Under the pieces are notes generated by a model. That model had not been told where the DNA came from. It made no database searches and saw nothing but the letters and a program-made list of their open reading frames with translations. From assembly GCF_003259845.1 (NCBI RefSeq), contig NZ_QLMJ01000021.1:1-64000 (forward strand): DNA of 64,000 bases. The letters run 5' to 3'. Below, one piece after another: positions 54,484-63,223 of this stretch. The position numbers were made by a program, and so were the translations under genes. Each line of letters starts with the position of its first letter. The first letter of the stretch is position 1. Source of the stretch: Actinoplanes lutulentus. GTDB lineage: Bacteria > Actinomycetota > Actinomycetes > Mycobacteriales > Micromonosporaceae.

Positions 54484-55232
54484 GTTAGAACGAGGCCGGC
54501 GACCGCGATCCCGGCGGCCGCCACCGGCAGCATGGCCGAAAAAGCCCACTCCCGGACCGGCGCCGAGCCGGAGGTGGTCTGCGGCAGGCGGCCGGTGTAA
54601 CCGCGGGACAGCATCGCGAGGTAGACCCGCTCGCCGCGCTCGTAGGAGCGCAGGAACAGCGCGCCGATGCCGACCGCGAACGCTTTGACCTGCCAGAGGA
54701 AGCGCGGGTCGTAACCGCGGGAGAGGCGGGCGATGCGCATCCGGCGCGCGTCGTCGGCGAGTACGTCGATGTAGCGCAGCATGAACGTCATGATCTGGGT
54801 GAAGACCGACGGGCAGCGCAGCCGGTCGAGGCCGAGGACCAGGTCACGCATCGTGGTGGTGGCGGCCAGCAGCAGCGAGGCGAGGACGCCGAGGGTGCCT
54901 TTCGCAAAGATGTTCCACGCGCCGTAGAGGCCGTCGATCGACAGGGACAGGCCGTGCCAGTCGACGCGCTCGCCGTGCCCGGCCAGCGGCAGGGCCACCG
55001 CGAGCAGCACGAACGGCAGCTCGATGGTGGCGCGTTTGGCCAGCCAGAGAGCCGGCACCCGGGCCAGGACCGCGACCGCGGCGATCAGCAGCGCGTAACC
55101 GCCGAACGCCGCGAACTCGGTGCGGGGCGTGACCACCACGACCACGGTGAACAGGACCACCGCGGCGATCTTCACCTCGGGGGAGAGCCGGTGCAGCGGG
55201 CTCTCCCGATCGAGATAGAGCGGAGTGCTCAT
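54480..55232 (-). CDS. cbiQ: Cobalt/nickel transporter T-component CbiQ
   Basis: A 250-residue polytopic membrane protein with about five helices. The two coupling helices carry Ala-Arg-Gly-type motifs, DARRMRIARLSRGYD and ERGERVYLAMLSRGYTG, which contact CbiO. It overlaps cbiN and cbiO by 4 bases each, so all genes are translationally coupled. Confidence 0.94.
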   Translation of the reverse strand: MSTPLYLDRESPLHRLSPEVKIAAVVLFTVVVVVTPRTEFAAFGGYALLIAAVAVLARVPALWLAKRATIELPFVLLAVALPLAGHGERVDWHGLSLSIDGLYGAWNIFAKGTLGVLASLLLAATTTMRDLVLGLDRLRCPSVFTQIMTFMLRYIDVLADDARRMRIARLSRGYDPRFLWQVKAFAVGIGALFLRSYERGERVYLAMLSRGYTGRLPQTTSGSAPVREWAFSAMLPVAAAGIAVAGLVLT

Positions 55233-55573
55233 GGAGCCGGCGTCGAGGAACGGCGGCGCAGCAGCCAGAACAGGCCGCCGCCGATGCCGAACGTCACCAG
55301 CACCCCGAGGATGCCGGACAGCCCGGTGGAGAGGTACTCGTTGTTGATGCCCTTGATGCCGTAGTCCGCGAGCGGGCTGTCGCCGAGCTGGTGCTCGCCC
55401 TCCTGCTGGGCCATGCAGGTGCCGCCGGTGATCTCACCCTCGGCGTTGACGGTGCAGCCCTCACGGGCGGCGTAGTCGAGGCCGTCCGGGCTGCCGGAGG
55501 CGAAGCTGGAGACGACGCCGGCGAGGAGCAGGGCGACGAGGAGCCCACCCACGATGAAAAGCTTCTTGCTCAT
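55229..55573 (-). CDS. cbiN: Cobalt/nickel transporter accessory protein CbiN
   Basis: A 114-residue protein with an N-terminal helix (about 5-25), an external loop containing PDGLDYAAREG (the conserved PDGLExxA motif) and a C-terminal helix (about 85-105) ending in RRR. In the separate-gene form CbiN inserts a loop into CbiM during metal loading. Extra Cys residues (CTVNAEGEITGGTC) in the loop are a lineage feature. Confidence 0.93.
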   Translation of the reverse strand: MSKKLFIVGGLLVALLLAGVVSSFASGSPDGLDYAAREGCTVNAEGEITGGTCMAQQEGEHQLGDSPLADYGIKGINNEYLSTGLSGILGVLVTFGIGGGLFWLLRRRSSTPAP

Positions 55574-56247
55574 GCGGTCACCGCCTGCGTCGAAGCCGTC
55601 CGGAAGTGGCGCAGCGCGTAGACCAGGTCGGGCCGGACCCGGGCGACGGTCATCACCGTGGTGGCCGCGATCAGGCCCTCACCGATGCCGATCAGCACGT
55701 GCACACCGGCCATCGTGCCGGCGATCGCGCCGAGGGAGAGCTCGGTGGTGCCGCCGAGGGAGTACTCCAGGACGAAGCCCATCGAGGCGACGACCACGCC
55801 GACGATCGAGGCGATGAACGCGGTGGCGCCCAGCCCGCCGACGTTGCGCGGGAGGATCCGCAGCAGGGCGGCGACCAGCAGGTACGCCGCGGCGGTGCCG
55901 ATCAGGGCCATGTTCGTGACGTTCAGCCCGATGGCGGTGAGGCCGCCGTCGGCGAACAGCAGGCACTGCACGATCAGCACGGTCGCGACGCAGAGCGCGC
56001 CGACCCACGGGCCGACCAGGATGACGGCGAGGGTGCCGCCGAGCAGGTGGCCGGAGACACCCGGCAGCACCTGGAAGTTGAGCATCTGAACGGCGAAGAT
56101 GAACGCCGCGACGAGGCCGGCCATCGGCGCCAGCCGGTCGTCGAGGTCGGTCTTGGCCTTGGTGACGCAGACCGCCAGGCCCGCGACCGCAATGACTATG
56201 AAGGCCGCCGAGACGGGACCGCTGATGATCCCGTTGGCGATGTGCAT
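55570..56247 (-). CDS. cbiM: Cobalt/nickel transporter substrate-binding component CbiM
   Basis: A 225-residue S-component with about seven helices. In this family the N-terminal Met-His-Ile itself binds the metal, so translation must start at ATG 56247 (MHIANGIISG) and not at the ATG 15 bases upstream. Further metal-site His residues are in GVSGHLLGG and GVHVLIGIGEGL. Sequence alone does not decide Co against Ni. I see no cobalamin riboswitch upstream, which slightly favours nickel-type control. Confidence 0.93.
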   Translation of the reverse strand: MHIANGIISGPVSAAFIVIAVAGLAVCVTKAKTDLDDRLAPMAGLVAAFIFAVQMLNFQVLPGVSGHLLGGTLAVILVGPWVGALCVATVLIVQCLLFADGGLTAIGLNVTNMALIGTAAAYLLVAALLRILPRNVGGLGATAFIASIVGVVVASMGFVLEYSLGGTTELSLGAIAGTMAGVHVLIGIGEGLIAATTVMTVARVRPDLVYALRHFRTASTQAVTA

Positions 56248-56291
56248 CGCCTGTGTGTCCATGCCGCGAGCATATTAGGAACACTCTGCTG

Positions 56292-56308
56292 TTGCATATA
56301 CCTGGCAA
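56292..56308. promoter_or_regulatory. Possible metalloregulator site upstream of cbiM
   Basis: TTGC at 56292-56295 and GCAA at 56305-56308 make an imperfect inverted repeat in an AT-rich patch, 45-60 bases before cbiM. The spacing recalls Nur-type (nickel-responsive Fur) boxes, but the match is loose. Confidence 0.3.
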
Positions 56309-56326
56309 TTAGGGGAGTGGTGATCT

Positions 56327-57280
56327 TCACTCGATGATGACGTCCCCGACATCTCGGCGCGGCGAGGGGTGCCCGGCACGGCCGTAACCGACCCGGACCG
56401 CCATCTGCGGGAAGCCCGTCCTGCCCAGCGAGCGGCGCAGCTGGTCGCGAGCGGGCGGCACCTCGATCGGCTGGGAGATCAGCGACGCGGCCAGCCCGGC
56501 GTCGGTGAGGGTGAGCAGCACGTTCTGCAGCGCCTGCCCGGCGATCACCTGATCGAGCCGGCGGTCGCCGGGTGTGCCGAGGATGCCGATCAGCGGCTCC
56601 GGCTCGTAATCGCGGCCCGGCCCGCGCCGGCGCCCGGCGAACGAGCGCTGCGGGATCAGGTCCTGCGGTTCGCCGACCGGCGCGCCGACGGAGACCGGCA
56701 TGCCGTCCGGCGCCTCCTCGGTGCCGGTCCAGGTGATCAGCTCGGCCTGGTACCGGTCGTCGCGGCGCAGCACCCGGTCGGCACTGTGCGCGACCTCGGA
56801 GAACCCGGTCAGCGCGGTCATCCCGACGAGCAGGTCCAGCCAGGCGTTCTCGGCCTGGGCCGCCTCGATCAGCCGGATCCGGACGTCGGCGGCCACCGGA
56901 TCGGGCCAGAACGGGTCGCGGTGGCTGTGCCGGCGGCCGATCGCGGTGTAGCGGTCGCGTTCGGCGTACGTCGGCGGCCGGTGCCGTCCCGGGGTGAGGC
57001 GGGCGATCACCTCGGGGTCGTCCGGGGGCAGCAGCCGGACCTCGGCCGGCGTGCCCGCCCAGGCCAGCGCGAGGCGCGCGTTGAACGTGGCCGCGCCGCA
57101 CGCCAGGCGCAGGGCCCAGCCGCCATGGTCGGCCACCGGCAGCTGCCGGCGCGCGTCGGCGAGGATCTCGATCCCGCCGTCCCGCAGGCGGAACGCCCAC
57201 GGCTGGGTGTTGTGCATCGAAGGCGCCTGGATCGCGGCCGCTGCGGCGCGCCGCAGGTCCGACTCGTCGTAGCGGTTCAT
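56327..57280 (-). CDS. Acg-like nitroreductase family protein
   Basis: A 317-residue protein of the Acg/Rv2032-Rv3131 type: two fused nitroreductase-like halves that bind FMN. It begins AAAAAIQAPSMHNTQPWAFRL, the family FMN motif, continues with RRQLPVADHGGWALRLACGAATFNARLAL and has a second half with ITWTGTEEAPDGMP and GQALQNVLLTLTDAGLAASLISQPIE. Acg proteins belong to the DosR dormancy regulon of mycobacteria and have a lid that limits access to the flavin. It is directly downstream of the DevS gene, separated by a hairpin. Confidence 0.92.
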   Translation of the reverse strand: MNRYDESDLRRAAAAAIQAPSMHNTQPWAFRLRDGGIEILADARRQLPVADHGGWALRLACGAATFNARLALAWAGTPAEVRLLPPDDPEVIARLTPGRHRPPTYAERDRYTAIGRRHSHRDPFWPDPVAADVRIRLIEAAQAENAWLDLLVGMTALTGFSEVAHSADRVLRRDDRYQAELITWTGTEEAPDGMPVSVGAPVGEPQDLIPQRSFAGRRRGPGRDYEPEPLIGILGTPGDRRLDQVIAGQALQNVLLTLTDAGLAASLISQPIEVPPARDQLRRSLGRTGFPQMAVRVGYGRAGHPSPRRDVGDVIIE

Positions 57281-57285
57281 CCTTC

Positions 57286-57310
57286 AACGGTGGCCCTCCG
57301 GGCCACCGTT
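57286..57310 (-). terminator. Hairpin between devS and the Acg-like gene
   Basis: AACGGTGGCCC (57286-57296) pairs perfectly with 57300-57310 around a 3-nt loop. It lies 2 bases after the devS stop codon and 5 bases before the next start, so it could attenuate expression of the Acg-like gene. Confidence 0.7.
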
Positions 57311-57312
57311 TC

Positions 57313-59016
57313 TTAAGAGTCGAAGGTCCCGAGAGGCACGCGCCAGGTGACCAGGGTCCCGCTTCCGTCGGTACGCGGACCGGCCTCGAACGTGCCACCG
57401 AGATCACCCGCCCGCTCGGCCATGTTGACCACACCGCCGCGGGCCAGGGCCGGATCCATCCCGGTGCCGTTGTCCTCCACCATCAGGATCAGCTCGCCGC
57501 CGGCGACCCGGACCGAGACACGGACGTCGGTGGCGTGCGCGTGCCGGGCCACGTTCGACAGCGCCTCGCGCAGCACGGCGGTCAGCTCCGGGACGATGTC
57601 GTCCGGCACCGCGCTCTCCACCGGCCCGGACGTCTCCAGATCGGGCCGGAACCCGAGCGTGGCGGCGGCGTCGTCGACGGTGTCCCGCAGCTCGTTGCGG
57701 AACGTGGCGCCGATCGGCGCGCGCAGCTCGAAGATCGAGCGGCGGATGTCGCGGATCGTGGCGTCCAGCTCGTCGACGGCCGCGTTGATCCGCTTGGCGA
57801 CGTCCGGCCGGACGGCCTGCGGCGCGGCGGCCGCCTGCAGTTGCATGCCGGTGGCGAACAGCCGCTGGATCACCACGTCGTGCAGGTCCCGGGCGATCCG
57901 CTCGCGGTCCTCCAGGACGGCGAGCAGCTCGCGTTCCTCCTGGGCGCGGGCCCGTTCCAGCGCGAGCGCGGCCTGGCCGGCGAAGGTGGAGAGCAGGATG
58001 GCGTCGTCCGCGATCAGGTCGGACCGCTGGCTGACGATCAGGACGCCCTGCGGCATGTCCCGCCCGGCGAGCGGCGCGGCCAGCGCCGGTCCGGCCGGCA
58101 CCGGGCCCGGCCACTCGGCGGCGGACCGCAGGTCGTCGAGCACCTGGTACGGCGGACCGCCCAGCAGAACACTGAAATCGCCACCCACGATGCGCCCGGC
58201 CATCCCGGCACAGGACGGGTCGGCGCCGTCGGCCACCTCGATGGTGAACCGGGCGTTCTCCTCGTCGTGCAGCAGGACCAGGACGAGCTCGGCGCCGGCC
58301 ACCTCGCGGGCCCGGCGCGCGATCAGGCGCAGCGCCTCGGTACGCCGGACCGTACCGAGCAGCACCCCGGTGATCTCGGCGGCCGCCTCCAGCCAGCGTT
58401 GCCGCCGCTGGGCCACCTCGTAGAGCCGCGCGTTGTCGATCGCGACGCCGGCCGCGGCGGCGAGCGCCACCACGATCTCCTCGTCGTCCTCGCTGAACTC
58501 GGCGGCGCCCTTCTTCTCGGCCAGGTAGAGGTTGCCGAAGATCTGCTCCCGGGTGCGGACCGGTACGCCGAGGAAGCTGTGCATCGGCGGGTGGTTCGGC
58601 GGGAAGCCGTACGAATGGGGGTGCCTGGTGATGTCCGGGAGCCGGACCGGGTACGGGTCGGTGATCAGCAGGCCGAGCACACCGCGGCCGTGCGGCAGGT
58701 CGCCGATCCTCGCGTGCGCCGCGGGCGGGATGCCGTGGGTCACGAAGTCGGAGAGATGATCATGGCCGGGGGCGAGCACGCCGAGCGCACCGAACCGGGC
58801 ACCGGCCAGCGCGCACGCCGCCTCCACGATCCGCTGCAGGGTGCTGCGCAGGTCGAGGTCGGTGCCGATGCCGACGACCGCGTCGAGCAGGGCGCGCAGG
58901 CGCTCCCGGCTGGTCACGATGTCGCCGACCCGGTTCTGCATCTCCTGGAGCAACTCGTCGAGACGGACCCGGGAGAGCGGGCTCAGGCCGAGTGAGGGGG
59001 TCGGTGCGTCGGACAC
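57313..59016 (-). CDS. devS: DevS/DosS-like haem-GAF sensor histidine kinase
   Basis: A 567-residue cytoplasmic kinase: GAF-A (about 45-200), GAF-B (about 215-360), a HisKA_3 segment with phospho-acceptor His379 in ERIARDLHDVVIQRLF, and HATPase_c (about 470-567; N box ALSNVARHAHA). In GAF-A the sequence GFPPNHPPM aligns with the region around the haem-ligand His149 of M. tuberculosis DosS, giving His142 here, so it should bind haem and sense O2, NO or CO. GTG 59016 is used; its ribosome binding site GGAGG is rather far. It is divergent from devR. Confidence 0.93.
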   Translation of the reverse strand: MSDAPTPSLGLSPLSRVRLDELLQEMQNRVGDIVTSRERLRALLDAVVGIGTDLDLRSTLQRIVEAACALAGARFGALGVLAPGHDHLSDFVTHGIPPAAHARIGDLPHGRGVLGLLITDPYPVRLPDITRHPHSYGFPPNHPPMHSFLGVPVRTREQIFGNLYLAEKKGAAEFSEDDEEIVVALAAAAGVAIDNARLYEVAQRRQRWLEAAAEITGVLLGTVRRTEALRLIARRAREVAGAELVLVLLHDEENARFTIEVADGADPSCAGMAGRIVGGDFSVLLGGPPYQVLDDLRSAAEWPGPVPAGPALAAPLAGRDMPQGVLIVSQRSDLIADDAILLSTFAGQAALALERARAQEERELLAVLEDRERIARDLHDVVIQRLFATGMQLQAAAAPQAVRPDVAKRINAAVDELDATIRDIRRSIFELRAPIGATFRNELRDTVDDAAATLGFRPDLETSGPVESAVPDDIVPELTAVLREALSNVARHAHATDVRVSVRVAGGELILMVEDNGTGMDPALARGGVVNMAERAGDLGGTFEAGPRTDGSGTLVTWRVPLGTFDS

Positions 59017-59033
59017 GAGCCGAGGCTACCTCC

Positions 59034-59048
59034 GGGACCAATGGCCCT
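59034..59048. promoter_or_regulatory. DevR-like box between devS and devR
   Basis: GGGACCAATGGCCCT fits the GGGAC-N4-GNCCC pattern of actinobacterial DevR/DosR sites. It is centred in the 67-base gap between the divergent genes, suggesting autoregulation. The box before phosphoketolase shares GGGACCAA-G-CCC. Confidence 0.65.
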
Positions 59049-59083
59049 AGGTGCGCGGGCCGATCGGAGAGCAGGATGGATGC

Positions 59084-59725
59084 ATGATCCGAGTCTTTCT
59101 CCTCGACGACCACGAAGTCGTCCGCCGTGGCCTCATCGACCTGCTCCAGGCGGGTGGCGACATCGAGGTGATCGGCGAGTCCGGGTCCGCCCGGGAGGCG
59201 GCAGCGCGGATCCCGGCGCTGCGCCCCGACGTGGCGGTGCTCGACGCCCGGCTCCCGGACGGCAACGGCATCGACGTCTGCCGTGACGTCCGGGCCGTCG
59301 ACTCGACGATCAAAGGACTGATCCTCACGTCGTACGAGGACGACGAGGCGCTGTTCGCCGCGATCATGGCGGGCGCGTCCGGTTATGTGCTGAAGCAGAT
59401 CCGCGGCACCGACCTGGTCGACGCGGTCCGCCGGGTCGCGGCCGGACAGTCCCTGCTGGACCCGCAGGTCACCCAGCGGGTCCTCGAACGGATCCGCAAC
59501 GGCGTGGAGCAGCCCCGCGAGCTGGCGTCGCTGACCGACCAGGAGCGGCGGATCCTGGAGCACGTGGCGGAGGGCCTGACCAACCGGGAGATCGCGGCGC
59601 GGATGTTCCTGGCCGAGAAGACCGTGAAGAACTATGTGTCCAGCCTGCTCGCGAAGCTGGGGCTGGAACGGCGTACCCAGGCGGCGGTGCTCGCCACGAA
59701 GCTGCTCGGCGACCACAGTCATTAG
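59084..59725 (+). CDS. devR: DevR/DosR-like response regulator
   Basis: A 213-residue NarL-family regulator. The receiver domain (1-120) has LLDDHEVVRRG, phospho-acceptor Asp in VAVLDARLPDGNGI (about 54) and Lys in YVLKQI; the LuxR-type DNA-binding domain (about 145-210) reads LTDQERRILEHVAEGLTNREIA and FLAEKTVKNYVSSLLAKLGLERR, nearly identical to DosR. Partner kinase is the divergent DevS. Expected targets here are devS/devR, phosphoketolase and perhaps the Acg-like gene. Confidence 0.94.
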   Translation: MIRVFLLDDHEVVRRGLIDLLQAGGDIEVIGESGSAREAAARIPALRPDVAVLDARLPDGNGIDVCRDVRAVDSTIKGLILTSYEDDEALFAAIMAGASGYVLKQIRGTDLVDAVRRVAAGQSLLDPQVTQRVLERIRNGVEQPRELASLTDQERRILEHVAEGLTNREIAARMFLAEKTVKNYVSSLLAKLGLERRTQAAVLATKLLGDHSH

Positions 59726-59792
59726 TTTTGACTTATCTCCGGCGGGGGTAAGGAATCGGGCGCACATCGCGCGTAGACCCGGGGTTTGTGAA

Positions 59793-60188
59793 TTGAGTGC
59801 GTTGACCGCCCACCTTGATGTTCCGCTGGACACCGGCGCGCCCGGCGTGGCCCGCCGGGCCGTGGTCGCCATGCTCACCGGCTGGGGTTTTCGCGACCCC
59901 GACTGGCTGGACAGCGCGTCCGTCGTGGTCAGTGAGCTGGTCAGCAACGCGGTACGGCACGGCGGCGGCTGCGTCGAGCTGCAGCTGGAGGCGCACGACG
60001 GCCGGGTGGTTGTCGCGGTGGCCGACGGTTCCGTGGCGGTGCCGCGCCGCCGTGACCCGGACGGTGCGGGCGGCCGGGGGATCGCGCTGATCGAGGCTCT
60101 GGCGGCCGGCTGGTCGGTCCAGGACTACCGGGGCGGCAAACGGGTGTGCGTCGAACTGTCCGCGAACGATCAGACGGTGAATCGCTGA
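59793..60188 (+). CDS. Anti-sigma-type HATPase_c_2 protein
   Basis: A 131-residue single ATPase domain like RsbW: N box VVVSELVSNAVRHGGG, G1 VVVAVADGSVAVPRRR and G2 GAGGRGIALIEALA. TTG 59793 is chosen with GGGG eight bases upstream; TTG 59802 is possible. It is the second such protein in the window, without a STAS gene beside it. Its 3' end overlaps the convergent chemoreceptor gene by 19 bases. Confidence 0.85.
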   Translation: MSALTAHLDVPLDTGAPGVARRAVVAMLTGWGFRDPDWLDSASVVVSELVSNAVRHGGGCVELQLEAHDGRVVVAVADGSVAVPRRRDPDGAGGRGIALIEALAAGWSVQDYRGGKRVCVELSANDQTVNR

Positions 60189-61774
60189 GCGGCGTCGCGT
60201 AGCCGGTCCGCCAGCTGCTGCACGTCCTCGGCCGTCCGGGCGGCCAGGGTGACCGCCTCCCGGCTGGACGCGGTGCTCCGCGCGACACTGGAGATGTTGT
60301 TCGCGATGTCGGTGACGCCGGTCGCGGCCTCGCCGACACCCCGGTTCATCTCGGCCGTGGTGGCGCTCTGCTCCTCGACCGCCGACGCGATCGTGGTCTG
60401 GAACTCGCTGATCTGCTCGATGATCCGGCTGATCCCGTCGATCGCGGTGACCGCCTGCCCGGTGTCGCTCTGGATCGCCTCGACCCGGTTCGCGATGTCC
60501 TCGGTGGCCCGGGCGGTCTCCTGGGCGAGGTCCTTGACCTCGCTGGCGACCACGGCGAAGCCCTTGCCCATCTCGCCGGCGCGGGCCGCCTCGATCGTGG
60601 CGTTCAGCGCCAGCAGGTTGGTCTGCTGGGCGATCGCGGTGATCGTCTTGATCACGTCGCCGATCTGCGCGGACGACTCGCCGAGGCGGTTGATGGTCGC
60701 GCTGGTCGACTGGGCCGCGCCGACCGCGTCCGAGGCGACCTGGGCGGCCTCCGCCGCGTTGCGGGAGATCTCGCCGATCGCCGCGCCCATCTCGGTGGAA
60801 CCGGCGGCGACCGTGTTGACGTTGCCGGAGACCCCGGCGGCGCTCGCGGCGGCCAGCCCGGCCTGCTGGTCGGCCTCCGCGATGGACGTGTCGATCCGGG
60901 TGCTGACCTGGCGCATCGTCTGCGAGGCCTCGGTCAGCCGGCTGCCGTTCTCGATGATCTCCACGACGGTGGCCCGGACCCCGGTGATCGCCTCGTCGAC
61001 GGCTCGGCCCATGTCGGCCATCTCGTCGGTGCCGGAGGTGTCGACGCGTACCGTGAGGTCGCCTTTCGCCATCCCGCGCAGCGCGTGGACCAGCCGGGTC
61101 GCCGGCACGACCACGCTGCGGGTCACCGCGATCGAGAAGAGCAACGCCGTGACCAGGGCAAGAACAGAGACCACGATCATTACGGTACGCAAGGACGACG
61201 CCTCCGCCCGAGCGTCCTCCGCCGCGGCGCCGGCCCGTGCGGTGACCGACCCGACCAGGGCGTCGGTGTCCTCCACGATCTTGAAGTAGATCTCGTAGCC
61301 GGAGCCCAGGATGATCGCGTTGCCCTCGGCGATCTGTCCGGCCGTGTAGAGCGCGATCAGCTGGTCGTCGGCATCCCAGTACTTCTCCCACTGCCCGGTG
61401 ATCTCGTCGAAGTACGCGCGCTCGGCGTCGTTCATGGCGCCGGTGTCGACCTCGGTGAGCAGCTTCTTCAGCGTGGCGGCGCTGGCCAGGAACCCGGCCC
61501 GGTTCACCTCGTCGGGATCGACGGCCTTCTTATACCCGATCCGATACGCGTCCCAGGCGACCGCGAGCTGCCAGCCGGAGACGTCGGCGTTGTAGAACTT
61601 CTGCTCGTCGACCTGGCGCATCAGCCCCTGGAGCCGGTGCAGCTCCTCGGTGGCGTGCTGCTGGCGGGTCAGCCCGACGGCGCCGATGCCGACCGCGACG
61701 CCGAGGAGCACGAGCACCACCAGGAACGAGGTGCCGAGCCGCCCGGCCAGCCGGAGCCGTCGCAAGATCGCCAT
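60170..61774 (-). CDS. Methyl-accepting chemotaxis protein (second)
   Basis: A 534-residue chemoreceptor: helix 1 (about 10-32), an extracytoplasmic four-helix-bundle-like sensor (about 35-185; EQKFYNADVSGWQLAVAWDAYR), helix 2 (about 188-210), HAMP (about 212-262) and signalling hairpin with the intact tip QQTNLLALNATIEAARAGEMGKG. Its C-terminal half is very close to the 8.4-kb chemoreceptor, so the two are recent paralogues with different sensors. GGAG precedes the ATG. Confidence 0.93.
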   Translation of the reverse strand: MAILRRLRLAGRLGTSFLVVLVLLGVAVGIGAVGLTRQQHATEELHRLQGLMRQVDEQKFYNADVSGWQLAVAWDAYRIGYKKAVDPDEVNRAGFLASAATLKKLLTEVDTGAMNDAERAYFDEITGQWEKYWDADDQLIALYTAGQIAEGNAIILGSGYEIYFKIVEDTDALVGSVTARAGAAAEDARAEASSLRTVMIVVSVLALVTALLFSIAVTRSVVVPATRLVHALRGMAKGDLTVRVDTSGTDEMADMGRAVDEAITGVRATVVEIIENGSRLTEASQTMRQVSTRIDTSIAEADQQAGLAAASAAGVSGNVNTVAAGSTEMGAAIGEISRNAAEAAQVASDAVGAAQSTSATINRLGESSAQIGDVIKTITAIAQQTNLLALNATIEAARAGEMGKGFAVVASEVKDLAQETARATEDIANRVEAIQSDTGQAVTAIDGISRIIEQISEFQTTIASAVEEQSATTAEMNRGVGEAATGVTDIANNISSVARSTASSREAVTLAARTAEDVQQLADRLRDAAQRFTV

Positions 61775-61847
61775 GCAAACTCCCGCCTCGAACCGCCCGT
61801 CCTAGGGAAATTCGGCAGGATCGGTACGGGACTGAGCGTCAACGGGA

Positions 61848-63041
61848 TCAGACGGGCAGAACCATCCGGACCGTCGTTCCCTTGCCCTCACCGGGCGAGG
61901 TGATCTCGAACGTGCCGTCGTGCGCCCGCATGATCCGTTCGACGATGGCGAGGCCCAGGCCGACGCCGGGAACGGCCTGCTCCTGGGCGTGCCGGCCACG
62001 GTAGAAGCGCTCGGTCACGTGCGGCAGCTCCTCCGCCGCGATGCCGGCGCCCTCGTCGCTGACCTCGAGGCCGTGCGGCAGCACCCGGACTGTCACCGTC
62101 GTACCGGTCACGCTGAACAGGACAGCGTTCTTGATCAGCTGCTCGGCGGCCTGGCTGAGCCGGGTGAAGTCGCCGGTTACGCGTACCCTCTCGTCCTTGG
62201 TCTCGATCTCGATGCGCACGTCGCGCTGCGCGGCCTGAGCCCGGCAGGAGGCCGCGCTCGCCTCGGCGATCGCCACCAGGTCGACGCCGCCGCGCAGCAG
62301 CGGCAGCGGCGTCGCCTCCGGACGGGTGCCGGCGAGCAGGTGATCGACCATCCGGACCAGGCGGTCGCCGTTGCGCTGGATCGGGTCGATCAGGCGGCGG
62401 TACGGGATGAGCTCCTTGTTGTCGGCCAGCAGCTCCAGGTAGCCCTGGATCGTGGTGACCGGGGTACGCAGCTCGTGCGAGACGGTCGCGACGAAGTCCT
62501 CCTCGCGGCTGATCGCCCGGGAGAGCTCGTCGCCGACCTCGGCGAGCAGCAGCCGGTTGCGGACCGCGGAGAGGTGGCCGGCGGCCTGGCCGGCCATCGT
62601 GGTGAGCAGGTCCATCTGGCGGTCGCCGGCCGAGCGCGGCCGGTCGTCGAGCACGCACATGGTGCCGAGGATGTGGCCGTCCTCGTCGCGCAGCGGGACG
62701 CCGGCGTAGAACCGGATGTTCGGGGCGCCGATCACGTTTTCCCAGGTCCGGTAGACCGGGTGGTCCAGCGCGTCCTGCACGATCAGGGACATCCGGCGGT
62801 CGACGACGCGGTAGCAGAAGGACGTGTCCAGCGGGCCGCCGTCCGAGGGCATGCCGGTCTTGCCGGCGAACCACTGGCGGTCGCGGTCGATCAGCGTGAC
62901 GGTGGACATCGAGGTCTCGAAGACCGAGCTGGCGAGCCGGGTCAGCTCGTCGAGCACCACCGGGCGAGGGGCGTCGAGCAGGCGGTAACTGTGTACCGCA
63001 GCGAGACGGGCGTCTTCCCCTACTGCGCTCACGTTTGTCAT
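61848..63041 (-). CDS. GAF-domain sensor histidine kinase
   Basis: A 397-residue soluble kinase: a GAF domain (about 20-155, including SFCYRVVDRR and FYAGVPLRDEDGHILGTMCVLD), a HisKA region with the H box in FVATVSHELRTPVTT, and HATPase_c (N box LIKNAVLFS, G1 VSDEGAGIAAEE, G2 GVGLGLAIVERIM). No membrane helix; the signal is unknown. GGAGAAACGG precedes ATG 63041. It is divergent from the response regulator at the window end, its probable partner. Confidence 0.92.
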   Translation of the reverse strand: MTNVSAVGEDARLAAVHSYRLLDAPRPVVLDELTRLASSVFETSMSTVTLIDRDRQWFAGKTGMPSDGGPLDTSFCYRVVDRRMSLIVQDALDHPVYRTWENVIGAPNIRFYAGVPLRDEDGHILGTMCVLDDRPRSAGDRQMDLLTTMAGQAAGHLSAVRNRLLLAEVGDELSRAISREEDFVATVSHELRTPVTTIQGYLELLADNKELIPYRRLIDPIQRNGDRLVRMVDHLLAGTRPEATPLPLLRGGVDLVAIAEASAASCRAQAAQRDVRIEIETKDERVRVTGDFTRLSQAAEQLIKNAVLFSVTGTTVTVRVLPHGLEVSDEGAGIAAEELPHVTERFYRGRHAQEQAVPGVGLGLAIVERIMRAHDGTFEITSPGEGKGTTVRMVLPV

Positions 63042-63223
63042 CCGTTTCTCCAGGGCCGCGATGGCGGCACTCCGCCGGGACGTGAGACGCATTTCGGCCG
63101 GTCGGGGCCTCCGCTTGAGGAGATCCGGCGGAAATTACACCTTCGCCAGACGCTTATGTGAGCGTTGTGGGTGGCGATATGACCATGCGTAACAACCGCT
63201 ATACACGAGGTGAGGGACCACGG

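Noticed and set aside
55570..56262. Longer CbiM start at 56262
   Set aside because: It would add five residues before Met-His-Ile, which must be N-terminal for metal binding in this family.
56248..56326. Search for a cobalamin riboswitch upstream of cbiM
   Set aside because: The gap is under 80 bases on the transcript side and shows no B12-box; only a weak dyad is present.
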